Assembly: GCA_963457665.1 (NCBI GenBank)
Contig: OY735224.1
Coordinates: forward strand, 48,224,811 to 48,288,810
Length of the DNA stretch: 64,000 nucleotides
Direction: 5' to 3'
Origin: Thysanoteuthis rhombus
Lineage: Eukaryota > Mollusca > Cephalopoda > Oegopsida > Thysanoteuthidae
Positions within the stretch are counted from its first letter, which is position 1; the number at the start of each line of letters is the position of its first letter. Positions 34,201-47,290 of the stretch are shown piece after piece. Position numbers and translations under genes: made by a program. Under the pieces are notes generated by a model. The model saw nothing but the letters and a program-made list of their open reading frames with translations. It ran no database searches and was not told where the DNA came from.

Positions 34201-37200
34201 TTTTGAAAACAAAATAAATTTTCATAATTTATTTCAACGTTCAATTTCACAGGCTCCTTTCCAAAAACAAAAAGAGTCTTGAAGAGAACATCGTGAATAT
34301 CAGTGGTAAAGGCTTCCGGGAAACAAAATAAGATCTCACAGACTATTTCCAGATTTTTATCACTGGCTTCATCCCAGAAACGAAAAGAGTCTTGAAAAAA
34401 ACCATTGTGAATTTCAGTCTCAAAGACTACCCAAAAACGATATAAAGTCTCACAGACTATTTTCAGTTTCAATTTCACTGGCTTCCTCCCGAAAAACAGA
34501 AACAGTCTTGAAGTGACCTATGTGAATATCAGTCTTGAAAGCTTCCTGGGAAAAAATTGAAATCTAACTGAATATTTTCAGGAAAATTTTACGGGCTTCC
34601 TCCCGGTAACAGAAAGAGTCTTGAAGACACGATTGTAAATTTCAGTCTCATATACTTACCATAAACAAAATAAAGTCTCACAGACGATTTTCACGTTCGA
34701 TTTCACTGGCTTCTGCCTGAAAACAAAAGAGGCTTGAAGACACCATTGTGAATTTCAGTCTTCAAGGCTTCTTAGACACAAAATAAAAAGTCACAGACGA
34801 TTTTGAGGTTCAATTTCACTGTTTTCCTCCCAAAAAACAGAAAAAGTCTTGAGAAAAACCATTGTGAATATCATTCTCAGAGGCTTCCTGAAAACAAAAT
34901 AAAGTCTCAGAGACTATTTTCAGGTTCAATTTCACTGTTTTCCTCCAGAAAACAAAAAGAGTGCCTAATGGACGATTGTGAATTTCAGTCTGAAAGGCTT
35001 CCTGGAAACTAAATGTAGTCTCACAGACTATTTTCAGGTTGTATTTGACTGTCTTCCTCCCGAAAACAAAAAGAGTCCCTTAAGGACAATTGTGAATTTC
35101 AGTCTAAAAGGCTTCATGGAAACTAAATAAAGTCCCACAGACTATTTTCAGGTTCAATTTCACAGTTTTCCTCCCGAAAACAAAAAGAGTCCCTAAGGGA
35201 CAATTGTGAATTTTAGTCTAAAAGGCTTCCTGGAAACTAAATAAAGTCTCACAGACTATTTTCAGGTTCAATTTCACTGTTTTCCTCCCGAAAACAAAAA
35301 GAGTCCCTAATGGACAATTGTGAATTTTAATCTAAATGGCTTCCTTGAAACTAAATAAAGTCTCACAGACTATTTTCAGGTTCAATTTCACTGTTTTCTT
35401 CCCGAAAACAAAAAGAGTCCCTAAAAGACAGTTGTGAATTTTAGTCCAGAAGGCTTCCTGGAAAATAAATAAAGTCTCGCAGACTATTTTCAGGTTCATT
35501 TTCACTGTTTTCCTCCCGAAAACAAAAAGAGTCCCCGAAGGACAATTGTGCATTTTAGTCTAAAAGGCTTCCTGGAAACTAAATAAAGTCTAACAGACTA
35601 TTTTCAGGTTCAATTCCACTGTTTTCCTCCCGAAAACAAAAAGAGTCCCTGAAGGACAATTGTAAATTTTAGTCTAAAAAGCTTCCTGGAAACTAAATAA
35701 AGTCTAACAAACTATTTTCAGGTTCAATTTCACTGTTTTCCTCCCAAAAACAAAAAGAGTCCCTGAAAGACAATTGTGAATTTTAGACTAAAAGGCTTCC
35801 TGGAAACTAAATAAAGTCTCACAGACTATTTTCAGGTTAAATTCCACTGTTTTCCTCCCGAAAACAAAAAGAGTCCCTAAAGGACAATTGTGAATTTTAG
35901 TCTAAAAGGCTTCCTGGAAACTAAATGTAATCTCATAGACTATTTTCAGGTTCAATTTCACTGTTTTCCTCCCAAAAACAAAAAGAGTCCCTGAAAGACA
36001 ATTGTGAATATGAGTCTGAAAGGCTTCCTGGAAACTAAATAAAGTCTCACAGACTATTTTCAGGATAAATTTCACTGTTTTCCTCCCGAAAACAAAAAGA
36101 GTCCCTAAAGGACGATTGTGAATTTTAGTCTAAAAGGCTTCCTGGAAACTAAATAAAGTCTCACAGACTATTTTCAGGTTCAATTTCACTGTTTTCCTGC
36201 CAGAAAACAAAAAGAGTCCCTAAAGGACAATTATGAATTTTAGTCTGAAAGGCTTCCTGGAAACTAAATAAAGTCTAACAGACTATTTTCAGGTTCAATT
36301 TCACTGTTTTCCTCCCGAAAAAAAAAAAGGGTCCCTAAAGGACGATTGTGAATTTTAGACTGGAAGGCTTCCTGGAATCTAAATAAAGTCTTGCAGACTA
36401 TTTTCAGGTTCAATTTCACTGTTTTCCTCCCGAAAACAAAAAGAGTCCCTGAAGGACAATTGTGAATTTTAGTCTAAAAGGCTTCTTTGAAACTAAATAA
36501 AGCCTCACAGACTATTTTCAGGTTCAATTTCACTGTTTTTCTCCCAGGAACAAAATGTATTTCGAAGAGTCGATTGTGAATTTCAGTCCTAATGTTTTCC
36601 TGGGAACAAAATAAAGTCTTAAAGACTATTTTCAGGTTCAATTTCACTGTTTTCCTCCCAAAAACGAAAAGTGTCTTGTATAGACCATTGTGAATTTCAG
36701 TCTAAAAGGCTTCCTGGAAACAAAATAAAGTCTCTCAGACTATTTTCAAGTTCTATTTCACTGGCTTCCCCCTAAAATTGAAAAGAATTTTGAAGCGACA
36801 AGTGTGAATTTCCGTCTCAAAGGCATCCCGGGAACAAAATAAAGTCTCACCGACATTTTTCTGGTTCAATTTTACTAGCTCCCCCCTGAAAATAAAAACA
36901 GTTTCGAAGAGACATTTGTGAATTTCAGTCTTAAAAGCTTCCTGGAAACAAAATTAAGTCTCACAGACTATTTTCAGTTTAAATTTAACTGGCTTCCATC
37001 CGAAAACAAAAAGAGTATTGGAGAAACCATTGCAAATTTCAGTCTTAAAAGCTTCCTGGGAACAAAATAAAGTCTCGCAGACTTTTTTCACCATTTTGAA
37101 TTTCAGTCTTAAAGGTTTCCTGAGAACAAAATGAAGTCCCAAAGATTATTCTCAAGTTTAATCTCTCTGGTTACCTCCCAAAAACAAAAAGAGTCTTGAA

Positions 37201-40085
37201 GAGAATAAATAAAGTCTCACATACTATTTTCGGGTTCAATTTCACTGGCTTCCTCTTGAAAAAGAAAAAGGTCTCTAAGAGACCTTTGTGAATTTCAGTC
37301 TCATAGATTTCCCAAAAACAAAATATAGTCTTAAAGACTATTTTCAGGTTCAATATCACTGGTTTCCTACTGAAAACGGAAAAGGTCTTGAAGAGACCAT
37401 TGTGAATATGAGTCTTAAAGGCTTTCTGTAAACAAAATAAAGTCTTTCAGACTATTTTCAGGTTCAATTTCACTGGTTTCTCCCTGAAAAGGAAAAGAGT
37501 CTTGAAGAGACCATTGTGAATTTCAGTCTCATACACTTGCTAAAAACAAAATAAAGTGTCATAGACTATTTTCACTGGCTTCCTCCTGAAAACAAAAAGA
37601 GTGCTGAAAAGACCATTGTGAATTTCAGTCTAAAAAGCCCCCTGGAAACAAATTAAAGTCTCACAGACTATTTTCTGGTTCAATTTCACAAGTTTCCTCC
37701 CAGAAATGGAAAGCATCTTGAAGAGATAATTATGAATTTCAATCTAAAAGGCTTCCTGGATACAAAATAAAGTCTCACAGACTATTTTCAGTTTCAATTT
37801 AACTGGCTTCCATCCGAAAACAAAATGAGTATTGGCGAAACCATTGCAAATTTCAGTCTTAAAAGCTTACTGGAAACAAAAAAAAGTCTCGCAGACTTTT
37901 TTCAGGTTCAATTCAACTGGCTTCCTCCCGAAAACGATAGGAGTCTTGAAGAGACCATTGTTGATATCAATCTTGAAGGTTCCTGGAAACAAAATAAAGT
38001 GTCACAGACTATTTTCAGGTTTCCTTACACTGGTTTCCTCCTGAAAACGGGAAAAGTCTTGGAGAGACCATTGTGAATATCAGTCTTAAAGGATTCCTTG
38101 GAACAAAATGAAGTCCAGCAGACTATTTCAAGGTTTAATTTCACTGGCTTCCTCCAGAAAACAAAAAGAGTATTGACAAAACCTTAGTGAATTTTCAGTC
38201 TCATAGACTTCCCAAAAACAAAATAGAGTCTCATAGACTATTCCAGGTTCAATTTCACTGTTTTCCTCCTGAGAACAAAAAGACACTCTAAAGGACAATT
38301 GTGAATTATAGTCTAGAAGGCTTCCTGGAAACTAAATAAAGTCTCACAGAATATTTTCAGGTCCAATTTCACTGTTTTCCTCCAGAAAACAAAAAGAGTC
38401 CCTAAAGGACAGTCGTGAATTTTAGTCCAGAAGGCTTCCTGGAAACTAAATAAAGTCTCACAGACTATTTTCAGGTTCAATCTCATTGTTTTCCTCCCGA
38501 AAACAAAAAGAGTCCCTAAAGGTCAATTGTGAATTTTAGTCTAAAAAGCTTCCTGGAAACTAAATAAAGTCTCACAGACTATTTTCAGGTTCAGTTTCAC
38601 TGTTTTCCTCCCGAAAACAAAAAGAGTCCCTATAGGACTGTTGTGAATTTTAGTCCAGAAGGCTTCCTGGAAAAAAAATAAAGTCTCGCAGACTATTTTC
38701 AGGTTCAATTTCATTGTTTTCCTCCAGAAAACAAAAAGAGTCCCTGAAGGACGATTGTGAATTTTAGTCTAAAAGGCTTCCTGGAAACTAAATAAAGTCT
38801 AATGGGCTATTTTCAGGTTCAATTTCATTGTTTTCCTCCCGAAAACAAGAAGAGTCCCTAATGGACAATTGTGAATTTTAATCTAAATGGCTTCCTGGGA
38901 ACTAAATAAAGTCTCACAGACTATTTTCAGGTTCAATTTCATTGTTTTCCTCCCAAAAACAAAAAGAGTCCCTAATGGACAATTGTGAATTTTAGTCCAA
39001 AAGGCTTCCTGGAAACTAAATAAAGTCTCACAGACTATTTTCAGGTTCAATTTCACTGTTTTCCTCCCGAAAACAAAAAGAGTCCCTGAAGGACAATTGT
39101 GCATTTTAGTCTAAAAGGCTTCCTGGAAAATAAATAAAGTCTCGCAGACTATTTTCAGATTCAATTTCATTGTTTTCCTCCTGAAAACAAAAAGAGTCCC
39201 TAAAGGACAATTGTGAATTTGAGTCTGAAAGGCTTCCTGGAAACTAAATAAAGTCTCACAGACTATTTTCAGGTTCAATTTCACTGTTTTCCTCCCGAAA
39301 ACAAAAAGAGTCCCTAAAGGACGATTGTGAATTTTAGTCCAAAAGGCTTCCTGGAAACTAAATAAAGTCTCACAGACTATTTTCAGGTTCAATTTCACTG
39401 TTTTCCCGCCAGAAAACAAAAAGAGTCCCTAAAGGTCAATCGTGAATTTTAGTCCAAAAGGCTTCCTGGAAACTAAATAAAGTCTCACAGACTATTTTCA
39501 GGTTCAATTTCACTGTTTTCCTCCTGAAAACAAAAAGAGTCCCTGAAGGACAATTGTGCATTTTAGTCTAAAAGGCTTCCTGGAAAATAAATAAAGTCTC
39601 GCAGACTATTTTCAGATTCAATTTCATTGTTTTCCTCCCCAAAACAAAAAGAGTCCCTAAAGGACAATTGTGAATTTGAGTCTGAAAGGCTTCCTGGAAA
39701 CTAAATAAAGTCTAACAGACTATTTTCAGGTTCAATTTCACTGTTTTCCTCCCGAAAACAAAAAGAGTCCCTAAAAGACGATTGTGAATTTTAGTCCAAA
39801 AGGCTTCCTGGAAAATAAATAAAGTCTCACAGACTATTTTCAGGTTTAATTTCACTGTTTTCCTCCAGAAAACAAAAAGAGTCCCTAAAGGACGATTGTG
39901 AATTTTAGTCCAAAAGGCTTCCTGGAAACTAAATAAAGTCTCACAGACTATTTTCAGGTTTAATTTCACTGTTTTCCTCCCGAAAACAAAAAGAGTCCCT
40001 AAAGGTCAATCGTGAATTTTAGTCCAAAAGGCTTCCTGGAAACTAAATAAAGTCTCACAGACTATTTTCAGTTTCAATTTAACTT
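31225..40085. repeat. Main S114 satellite array (about 8.9 kb, near 78 units)
   Basis: The unit is 114 bp: 'aaaagagtccctaaaggac', 'aattgtgaattttagtct', 'aaggcttcctggaaac', 'agtctcacagactatt', 'ttcaggttcaatttcact', 'ttcctcccgaaaac'. Units at 31.2-34.9 kb are heterogeneous ('gaagagaccattgtgaat' type). Those at 35.0-36.5 and 38.3-40.08 kb are homogeneous ('gagtccctaaaggac' type). Longer periods of about 800 bp (seven units) are seen, for example 'actatatcctgg' at 31,681 and 32,481. Each unit holds the dyad AGTCT-CAC-AGACT. Because 114 is divisible by three, the minus strand stays open over many units. I do not call these frames genes. Confidence 0.95.
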
Positions 40086-40107
40086 ATTTAGATATTTGCC
40101 ACATGTT

Positions 40108-43100
40108 TCATTGACAACTTCTTTTATTATCATAACTTCACAAAAAATTGTTAAAAATATTAAAAACATTAGTCATAGGAGCTAAAAAAGCTCTGTTTAT
40201 AGCTTTTTAGGTTTATAGCTTTTGAGGCTCATTCGTACATTATTAGTGCATACAAGAAAGTTGTTAAAAACATTTGAAACATTGCTTCTGTGGCTACCCT
40301 TTAAGGCTTGGTTATGAACACTTTGAAAAATCAGTACTTATTTTTTTACTACATTCAGTAAATTGTTGGAAAACCTCTAAAACTTTTGTTTCAAAACTAA
40401 AAAGGCTCTGATTATAGCTTTTCAGGTTGGTTTTATGTCTGACTCGTATATTGTTACTACATTCAAGAAAGTTGTTAAAAACCTTTAAAAACATTGCTTC
40501 TCTGGCTACCCTTTAAGGCTTGGTTATGAACACTTTGAAAAATCAGTACTTATTTTTTTACTACATTCAGTAAAATTGTTGGAAAACCTCTAAATATTTA
40601 CTTTCAAACATAGAAAATCTCTGATTATAGTTTTTTAGGTTGGTTTTATCACTGACTCATATATTGTAACTATATTCAAAAAAGTTGTTAAAAAACTATG
40701 AAACATTGCTTCTCTGGCTATCCTTTAAGGCTTGGTTATGAACACTCTGAAAAATCAGTACTATTTTTCTCTACTACATTAAGGAAAATTGTTGGAAAAC
40801 CTCTAAAATTTTAGTTTCAAATATAGAAAGGCTATGTTTATATCTTTTTAGGTTGGTTTTATCTCTGACTTGTACATTGTTACTACATTCAAGAAGTTGT
40901 TAAAAACCTTTGAAACATTGCAACATTATTGAAACATAAGACCTAAAGAGGGTCTGATTATATCATTTTTGGAAAATCAGTACTTTTTTATTCAATTCAT
41001 TCAGGAGCATTGTTGGAAAACAACTAAAACTTTAGTTTCAAACCTAAAAAAAATCTCATTATAGCTTTTCTGGTCGGTTTTATCACTGACACGTATATTG
41101 TTACTAGATTCAAGAAAGTTGTTAAAAACCTTCGAAACATTGCTTCTGTGGATATCCTTTAAGGGTTGGTTATTAACACTATGAAAAATCTATACTTTTT
41201 TCTCACTACATCCTAGAAAATTGTTGGAAAACCTCTAAAAAAGTGGTTTTGAACCTAAAAAGGTTATGTTTATAGCTTTTTAGGTTAGTTATATCACTTA
41301 CTTATACAATGTTACCATATTCAAGAAAGTTGTTACAAATCTTTGGAATATTGCTTCTGTGGCTAACCTTTAAAACTTGGTTATGAACGCTTCAAAAAAT
41401 GAGAACTATTTTTTACAAATTTCAGGAAAATTGTTGGAAAACCTATAAAACTTTAGTTCTGAATATACAAAGGCTATGTTTACAGCTTGTAAAGTTGGTT
41501 TTATCACTGACTCATATATTGTTACAACATCCAAAAAGTTGTTAAAAACCTTTGATACATAGTCCTGTGGCTACCCTTTAAGGCTTGGTCATGAACACTT
41601 TGAAAAATCAGTACTTATTTTTTTACTACATTCAGTAAAATTGTTGGAAAACCTCTAAAACTTTTGTTTCAAAACTAAAAAGGCTCTGATTATAGCTTTT
41701 CAGGTTGGTTTTATGTCTGACTCGTATATTGTTACTACATTCAAGAAAGTTGCTAAAAACCTTTGAAACATTGCTTCTGTGGCTACCCTTTAAGGCTTGG
41801 TTATGAACACTCTGAAAAATCAGTACTATTTTTTACTACATTCACGAAAATTGTTGGAAAACCTCTAAAATTTTAGTTTCAAATATAGAAAGGCTATGTT
41901 TATATCTTTTTAGGTTGGTTTTATCTCTGACTTGTACATTGTTACTACATTCAAGAAAGTTGTTAAGAACCTTTGAAACATTGCACCTCTGGCTACCCTT
42001 CAAGGCTTGGTTATGAAGACTCTGAAAAATCAGTACTTTTTCCTTACTACATTCAGGAAAATTGTTGGAAAACCTCTAAAACTTTAGTTTCAAATATAGA
42101 AAGGCTCTGATTAAAGCTTTTCAGGTTGGTTTTATCACTGACTCGTATATTGTTACTACATTCAAGAAAGTTGTTAAGAACCTTTGAAACATTGCTTCTC
42201 TGGCTACCCTTCAAGGCTTAGTTATTAACACTGTGAAAAATCAGTACTATTTTTCACTACATTCAGGGAAATTGTTGGAAAACCTCTGAAACTTTAGTTT
42301 AAGACCTAAAGAGGGTCTGATTATATCTTTTTTGGAAAATCAGTACTTTTTTATTCAATTCATTCAGGAGCATTGTTGGAAAACAACTAAAACTTTAGTT
42401 TCAAACCTAAAAAAAATCTCATTATAGCTTTTCTGGTCGGTTTTATCACTGACACGTGTATTGTTACTAGATTCAAGAAAGTTGTTAAAAACCTTTGAAA
42501 CATTGCTTCTGTGGATATCCTTTAAGGGTTGGTTATTAACACTATGAAAAATCTATACTTTTTTCTCACTACATCCTAGAAAATTGTTGGAAAACCTCTA
42601 AAAAAGTGGTTTTGAACCTAAAAAGGTTATGTTTATAGCTTTTTAGGTTAGTTATATCACTTACTTATACAATGTTACCACATTCAAGAAAGTTTTTACA
42701 AATCTTTGAAATATTGCTTCTGTGGCTAACCTTTAAAACTTGGTTATGAACGCTTCAAAAAATGAGAACTATTTTTTACAAATTTCAGGAAAATTGTTGG
42801 AAAACCTATAAAACTTTAGTTCTGAATATACAAAGGCTATGTTTACAGCTTGTAAAGTTGGTTTTATCACTGACTCATATATTGTTACAACATCCAAAAA
42901 GTTGTTAAAAACCTTTGATACATAGTCCTGTGGCTACCCTTTAAGGCTTGGTTGTGAACACTTTAAAAAATCAGTATTTTTTTTTTACCACATTCAGGCA
43001 AATTGCTGGAAAAACCTCTAAAACTTCAGTTTCAAAACTAAAAAGGCTCTGATTATAGCTTTTCAGGTTGGTTTTATGTCTGACTCGTATATTGTTACTA

Positions 43101-46100
43101 CATTCAAGAAAGTTGTTAAGAACCTTTGAAACATTGCTTCTCTGGCTACCCTTCAAGGCTTAGTTATTAACACTGTGAAAAATCAGTACTATTTTTCTCT
43201 ACTACATTAAGGAAAATTGTTGGAAAACCTCTAAAATTTTAGTTTCAAATATAGAAAGGCTATGTTTATATCTTTTTAGGTTGGTTTTATCTCTGACTTG
43301 TACATTGTTACTACATTCAAGAAGTTGTTAAAAACCTTTGAAACATTGCACCTCTGGCTACCCTTCAAGGCTTGGTTATGAAGACTCTGAAAAATCAGTA
43401 CTTTTTTCCTTACTACATTCAGGAAAATTGTTGGGAAACCTATAAAATTTTAGTTTCAAATATAGAAAGGCTCTGATTAAAGCTTTTCAGGTTGGTTTTA
43501 TGTCTGACTCGTATATTGTTACTACATTCAAGAAAGTTGTTAAGAACCTTTGAAACATTGCTTCTCTGGCTACCCTTCAAGGCTTAGTTATTAACACTGT
43601 GAAAAATCAGTACTTTTTTCCTTACTACATTCAGGAAAATTGTTGGAAAACCTCTGAAACTTTAGTTTAAGACCTAAAGAGGGTCTGATTATATCTTTTT
43701 TGGAAAATCAGTACTTTTTTATTCAATTCATTCAGGAGCATTGTTGGAAAACAACTAAAATTTTAGTTTCAAACCTAAAAAAAATCTGATTATAGCTTTT
43801 CTGGTCGGTTTTATCACCGACACGTATATTGTTACTAGATTCAAGAAAGTTGTTAAAAACCTTCGAAACATTGCTTCTGTGGCTATCCTTTAAGGGTTGG
43901 TTATTAACACTATAAAAATCTATACTTTTTTCTCACTACATCCTAGAAAATTGTTGGAAAACCTCTAAAAAAGTGGTTTTGAACCTAAAAAGGTTATGTT
44001 TATAGCTTTTTAGGTTAGTTATATCACTTACTTATACAATGTTACCACATTCAAGAAAGTTGTTACAAATCTTTGAAATATTGCTTCTGTGGCTTACCTT
44101 TAAAACTTGGTTATGAACGCTTCAAAAAATGAGAACTATTTTTTACAAATTTCAGGAAAATTGTTGGAAAACCTATAAAACTTTAGTTCTGAATATACAA
44201 AGGCTATGTTTACAGCTTGTAAAGTTGGTTTTATCACTGACTCATATATTGTTACAACATCCAAAAAGTTGTTAAAAACCTTTGATACATACTCCTGTGG
44301 CTACCCTTTAAGGCTTGGTTGTGAACACTTTAAAAAATCAGTATTATTTTTTTACTACATTCAGGCAAATTGCTGGAAAACCTCTAAAACTTCAGTTTCA
44401 AACCTAAAAAGGCTCTGATAAGAGCTTTTTAGGTTTGTTTTTTCTCTGACTTGTATATTGTTAATACATTCAAAAAAAGTTGTTAAAAACCTTTGGAACA
44501 TTGCTCCTCTGGCTACCCTTTAAGGCTTGGTTATGAAAACTCTGAAAAATCAGTACTATTTTTTACTACATTCACGAAAATTGTTGGAAAACCTCTAAAT
44601 CTTCACTTTCAAATATAGAAAGGCTCTGATTATAGCTATTGAGGTTGGTTTTATCACTGACTCGTATATTGTAACTATATTCAAGAAAGTTGTTAAAAAC
44701 CTTTAGAACATTGCTTCTGTGGCTACCCTTTAAGGCTTGGTTATTAACACTTTGAAAAATCAGGACTATTTTCCTCTGCTACATTCAGGAAAATTGTTGG
44801 AAAACCTCTGAAACTTTAGTTTAAGACCTAAAGAGGGTCTGATTATATCTTTTTAGGTTGTTTTTATCTCTGACTTGTATATTGTTAATACATTCAAGAA
44901 AGTTGTTAAAAACCTTTGGAACATTGTTTCTGTGGCTACTTTTTAAGGTTTGGTTATGAACACTTTGAAAAATCGGTACTATTTTTTTTACTATATTCTG
45001 GAAAATTTTTTGGAAAACCTCTAAATCTTCACTTTCAAATATAGAAACGCTCTGATTATAGCTTTTTAGGTTGGTTTTATCACTGACTCGTATATTGTTA
45101 CTACATTCAAGAAAGTTGTTAAAAAACCCCTCATGCATTGCTTCTGCGGCTACCTTTTAAGACTTGGTTATGAACACTATGAAAAGTTAGTACTATTTTT
45201 TTTTCTACATTCAGGAAAATTGTTGGAAAACCTCTAAAACTTTAGTTTCAAATATAGAAAGGCTCTGATTATAGCTTTTCAGGTTAGTTTTATCACTGAC
45301 TTGTATATTGTTACTACATTCAAGAAAGTTGTTAAAAACCTTTGAAACATTGCTTCTCCGGCTACCTTTTAAGGTTTGGTTATGAACACTGTGAAAAATC
45401 AATACTATCTTTCACTACATTCAGGAAAATTGTTAGAAAACCTCTAAAACTTTAGTTTAAGACCTAAAGGGGATCTGATTATATCTTTTTAGGTTGGTTT
45501 TATCTCTGACTTGTATATTGTTACTACATTTAAGAAAGTTGTTAAAAACCTTTGAAACATCGCTTCTCTGGCTACCCTCTGAGGCTTAGTTATGAACACT
45601 TTCAAAAATCAGTACTATTTCTTTTTTACCACGTTAAGGAAATTTGTTGGAAAACCACTAAATCTTTAGTTTCAAATATACAAAGGCTATGTTTATAGCT
45701 TTTTAGGTTGGTCCCATCACTGACTCGTATATTGTTACTACATTCAACAAAGTTGTTAAAACCCCCTAAACATTGTTTCTGTGGCTACCCTTTAAGGCTT
45801 GGTTATTAACACTTTGAAAAATCAGGACTATTTTTCTCTGCTACATTCAGGAAAATTATTGGAAAACCTCTAAAACTTTAGTTTAAGACCTAAAGAGGGT
45901 CTGATTATATCTTTTTAGGTTGTTTTTATCTCTGAATTGTATATTGTTACTACATTCAAGAAAGTTGTTAAAAACCTTTGGAACATTGTTTCTGTGGCTA
46001 CTTTTTAAGGTTTGGTTATGAACACTTTGAAAAATCGGTACTATTTTTTTTACTATATTCTGGAAAATTGTTGGAAAACCTCTAAATCTTCACTTTCAAA

Positions 46101-46540
46101 TATAGAAACGCTCTGATTATAGCTTTTTAGGTTAGTTTTATCACTGACTCGTATATTGTTACTACATTCAAGAAAGTTGTTAAAAAACCCCTCATGCATT
46201 GCTTTTGCGGCTACCTTTTAAGACTTGGTTATGAACACTATGAAAAGTTAGAACTATTTTTTTTTCTACATTCAGGAAAATTGTTGGAAAACCTCTAAAA
46301 CTTTAGTTTCAAATATAGAAAGGCTCTGATTATAGCTTTTCAGGTTGGTTTTATCACTGACTCGTATATTGTTACTACGTTTAAGAAAGTTGTTAAAAAC
46401 CTTTGAAACATTGCTTCTCAGGCTTGGTTATGAACACTTTGTAAAATCAGTACTTTTTTTTTTACTACATTCAGGAAAATATTGGGAAAACCTCTAAAAC
46501 TTCAGTTTCAGTTTAGTTTCAGACTTAAAAAGGGTTTGAT
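40108..46540. repeat. S205 satellite array (dimer of S107 type) with higher-order repeats
   Basis: The unit is about 205-213 bp: 'acattgcttctctggctac', 'aaggcttggttatgaacac', 'aaaaatcagtact', 'attgttggaaaacctct', 'tttagtttcaaatataga', 'aggttggttttatcactg', 'ttcaagaaagttgttaa'. A diagnostic block 'tttttattcaattcattc' recurs at about 40,984, 42,347 and 43,716, a higher-order period near 1.37 kb. A second period of about 1.06 kb links 44,820-45,240 with 45,880-46,310. No gene inside. Confidence 0.9.
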
Positions 46541-46599
46541 TATAGCTTTTCGTGATCGAAAAATAAATTATTTCAGTTGGTATTTAAAAAAAATGTTTA

Positions 46600-47095
46600 G
46601 TTGATTTGGTCATTTCCAGTGTCTTCTCAACAATCTATAGAGGAAATAAAAGAATCATGTGATGATAATAATGTGTGTGTGTGTGTATGTGTGTGTGTGT
46701 GTGTGGGGGGGGGGTTTGGGGCACATCATTGTCCGATGAAACGCCCACTTACGTCTGATCTCTTTTATGAAAGGGGTCGGGGACGAAATGACAAGACAAC
46801 TTTGAATCAGGGTCAAACTCCAGGGGAGAAGGCTGAAAGTGCCTCTCATCTATTCCCTCTTATTATTACAATTGGAGGGGGGAACATTCAAAGTTGGAAT
46901 TTGTCGAAATATTCGCTACTAAATCATTTTACAATGATTATAAAGGATTGTAAAAAAATAATACTAAAAATTGCTTATGAATTTCACTCGAGCATAGTAG
47001 GATAGTTTTGTAATTTAATGTCTAATAAGATAACAAGCAGTCATTGGGAAGTGGTTTTTGATTAATTAATACTTTCATTTGTCCAAATCAGATTA
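46600..47095 (+). repeat. Dispersed repeat module A, copy 3, with (GT)n
   Basis: Starts 'catttccagtgtcttctc' and has (GT)n at 46,671-46,704 where other copies have ATC or GAA runs. It then shows the module landmarks 'gatgaaacgcccact', 'aactccagg' and 'tcattgggaagtgg'. Confidence 0.75.
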
Positions 47096-47096
47096 T

Positions 47097-47290
47097 TTTG
47101 AAACAACACCTCTCCATCGTTGGTGTCACGGAGCCAGTACTTTCCGAATATGTCTGCTTCGTCTCTCCATCTTGCATTCTGCCGGACTACCTCGGTAGCA
47201 CATGTTTTCTCTGCTGATGCCTGTTGTGAATCATAATGTATGTTTGGTGTGTGCCATTCCTGCAATATATCCAGCCCATTGCAATTTTAC
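47097..47290 (-). mobile_element. RTE-type LINE fragment, end of ORF2
   Basis: The minus strand encodes one of the better tails: ARWRDEADIFGKYWLRDTND, corresponding to VRWKDELDKFRNYWLRDAHD in the copies at 57-59 kb. It ends about 30 codons upstream of the stop and carries no RT motifs. It sits between module A and S107. Confidence 0.7.

Noticed and set aside
31356-39969. Minus-strand open frames of 60-189 codons with repeated LKIVCETLF motifs
   Set aside because: They follow directly from a 114-bp tandem unit divisible by three. No start context or flank suggests a gene.
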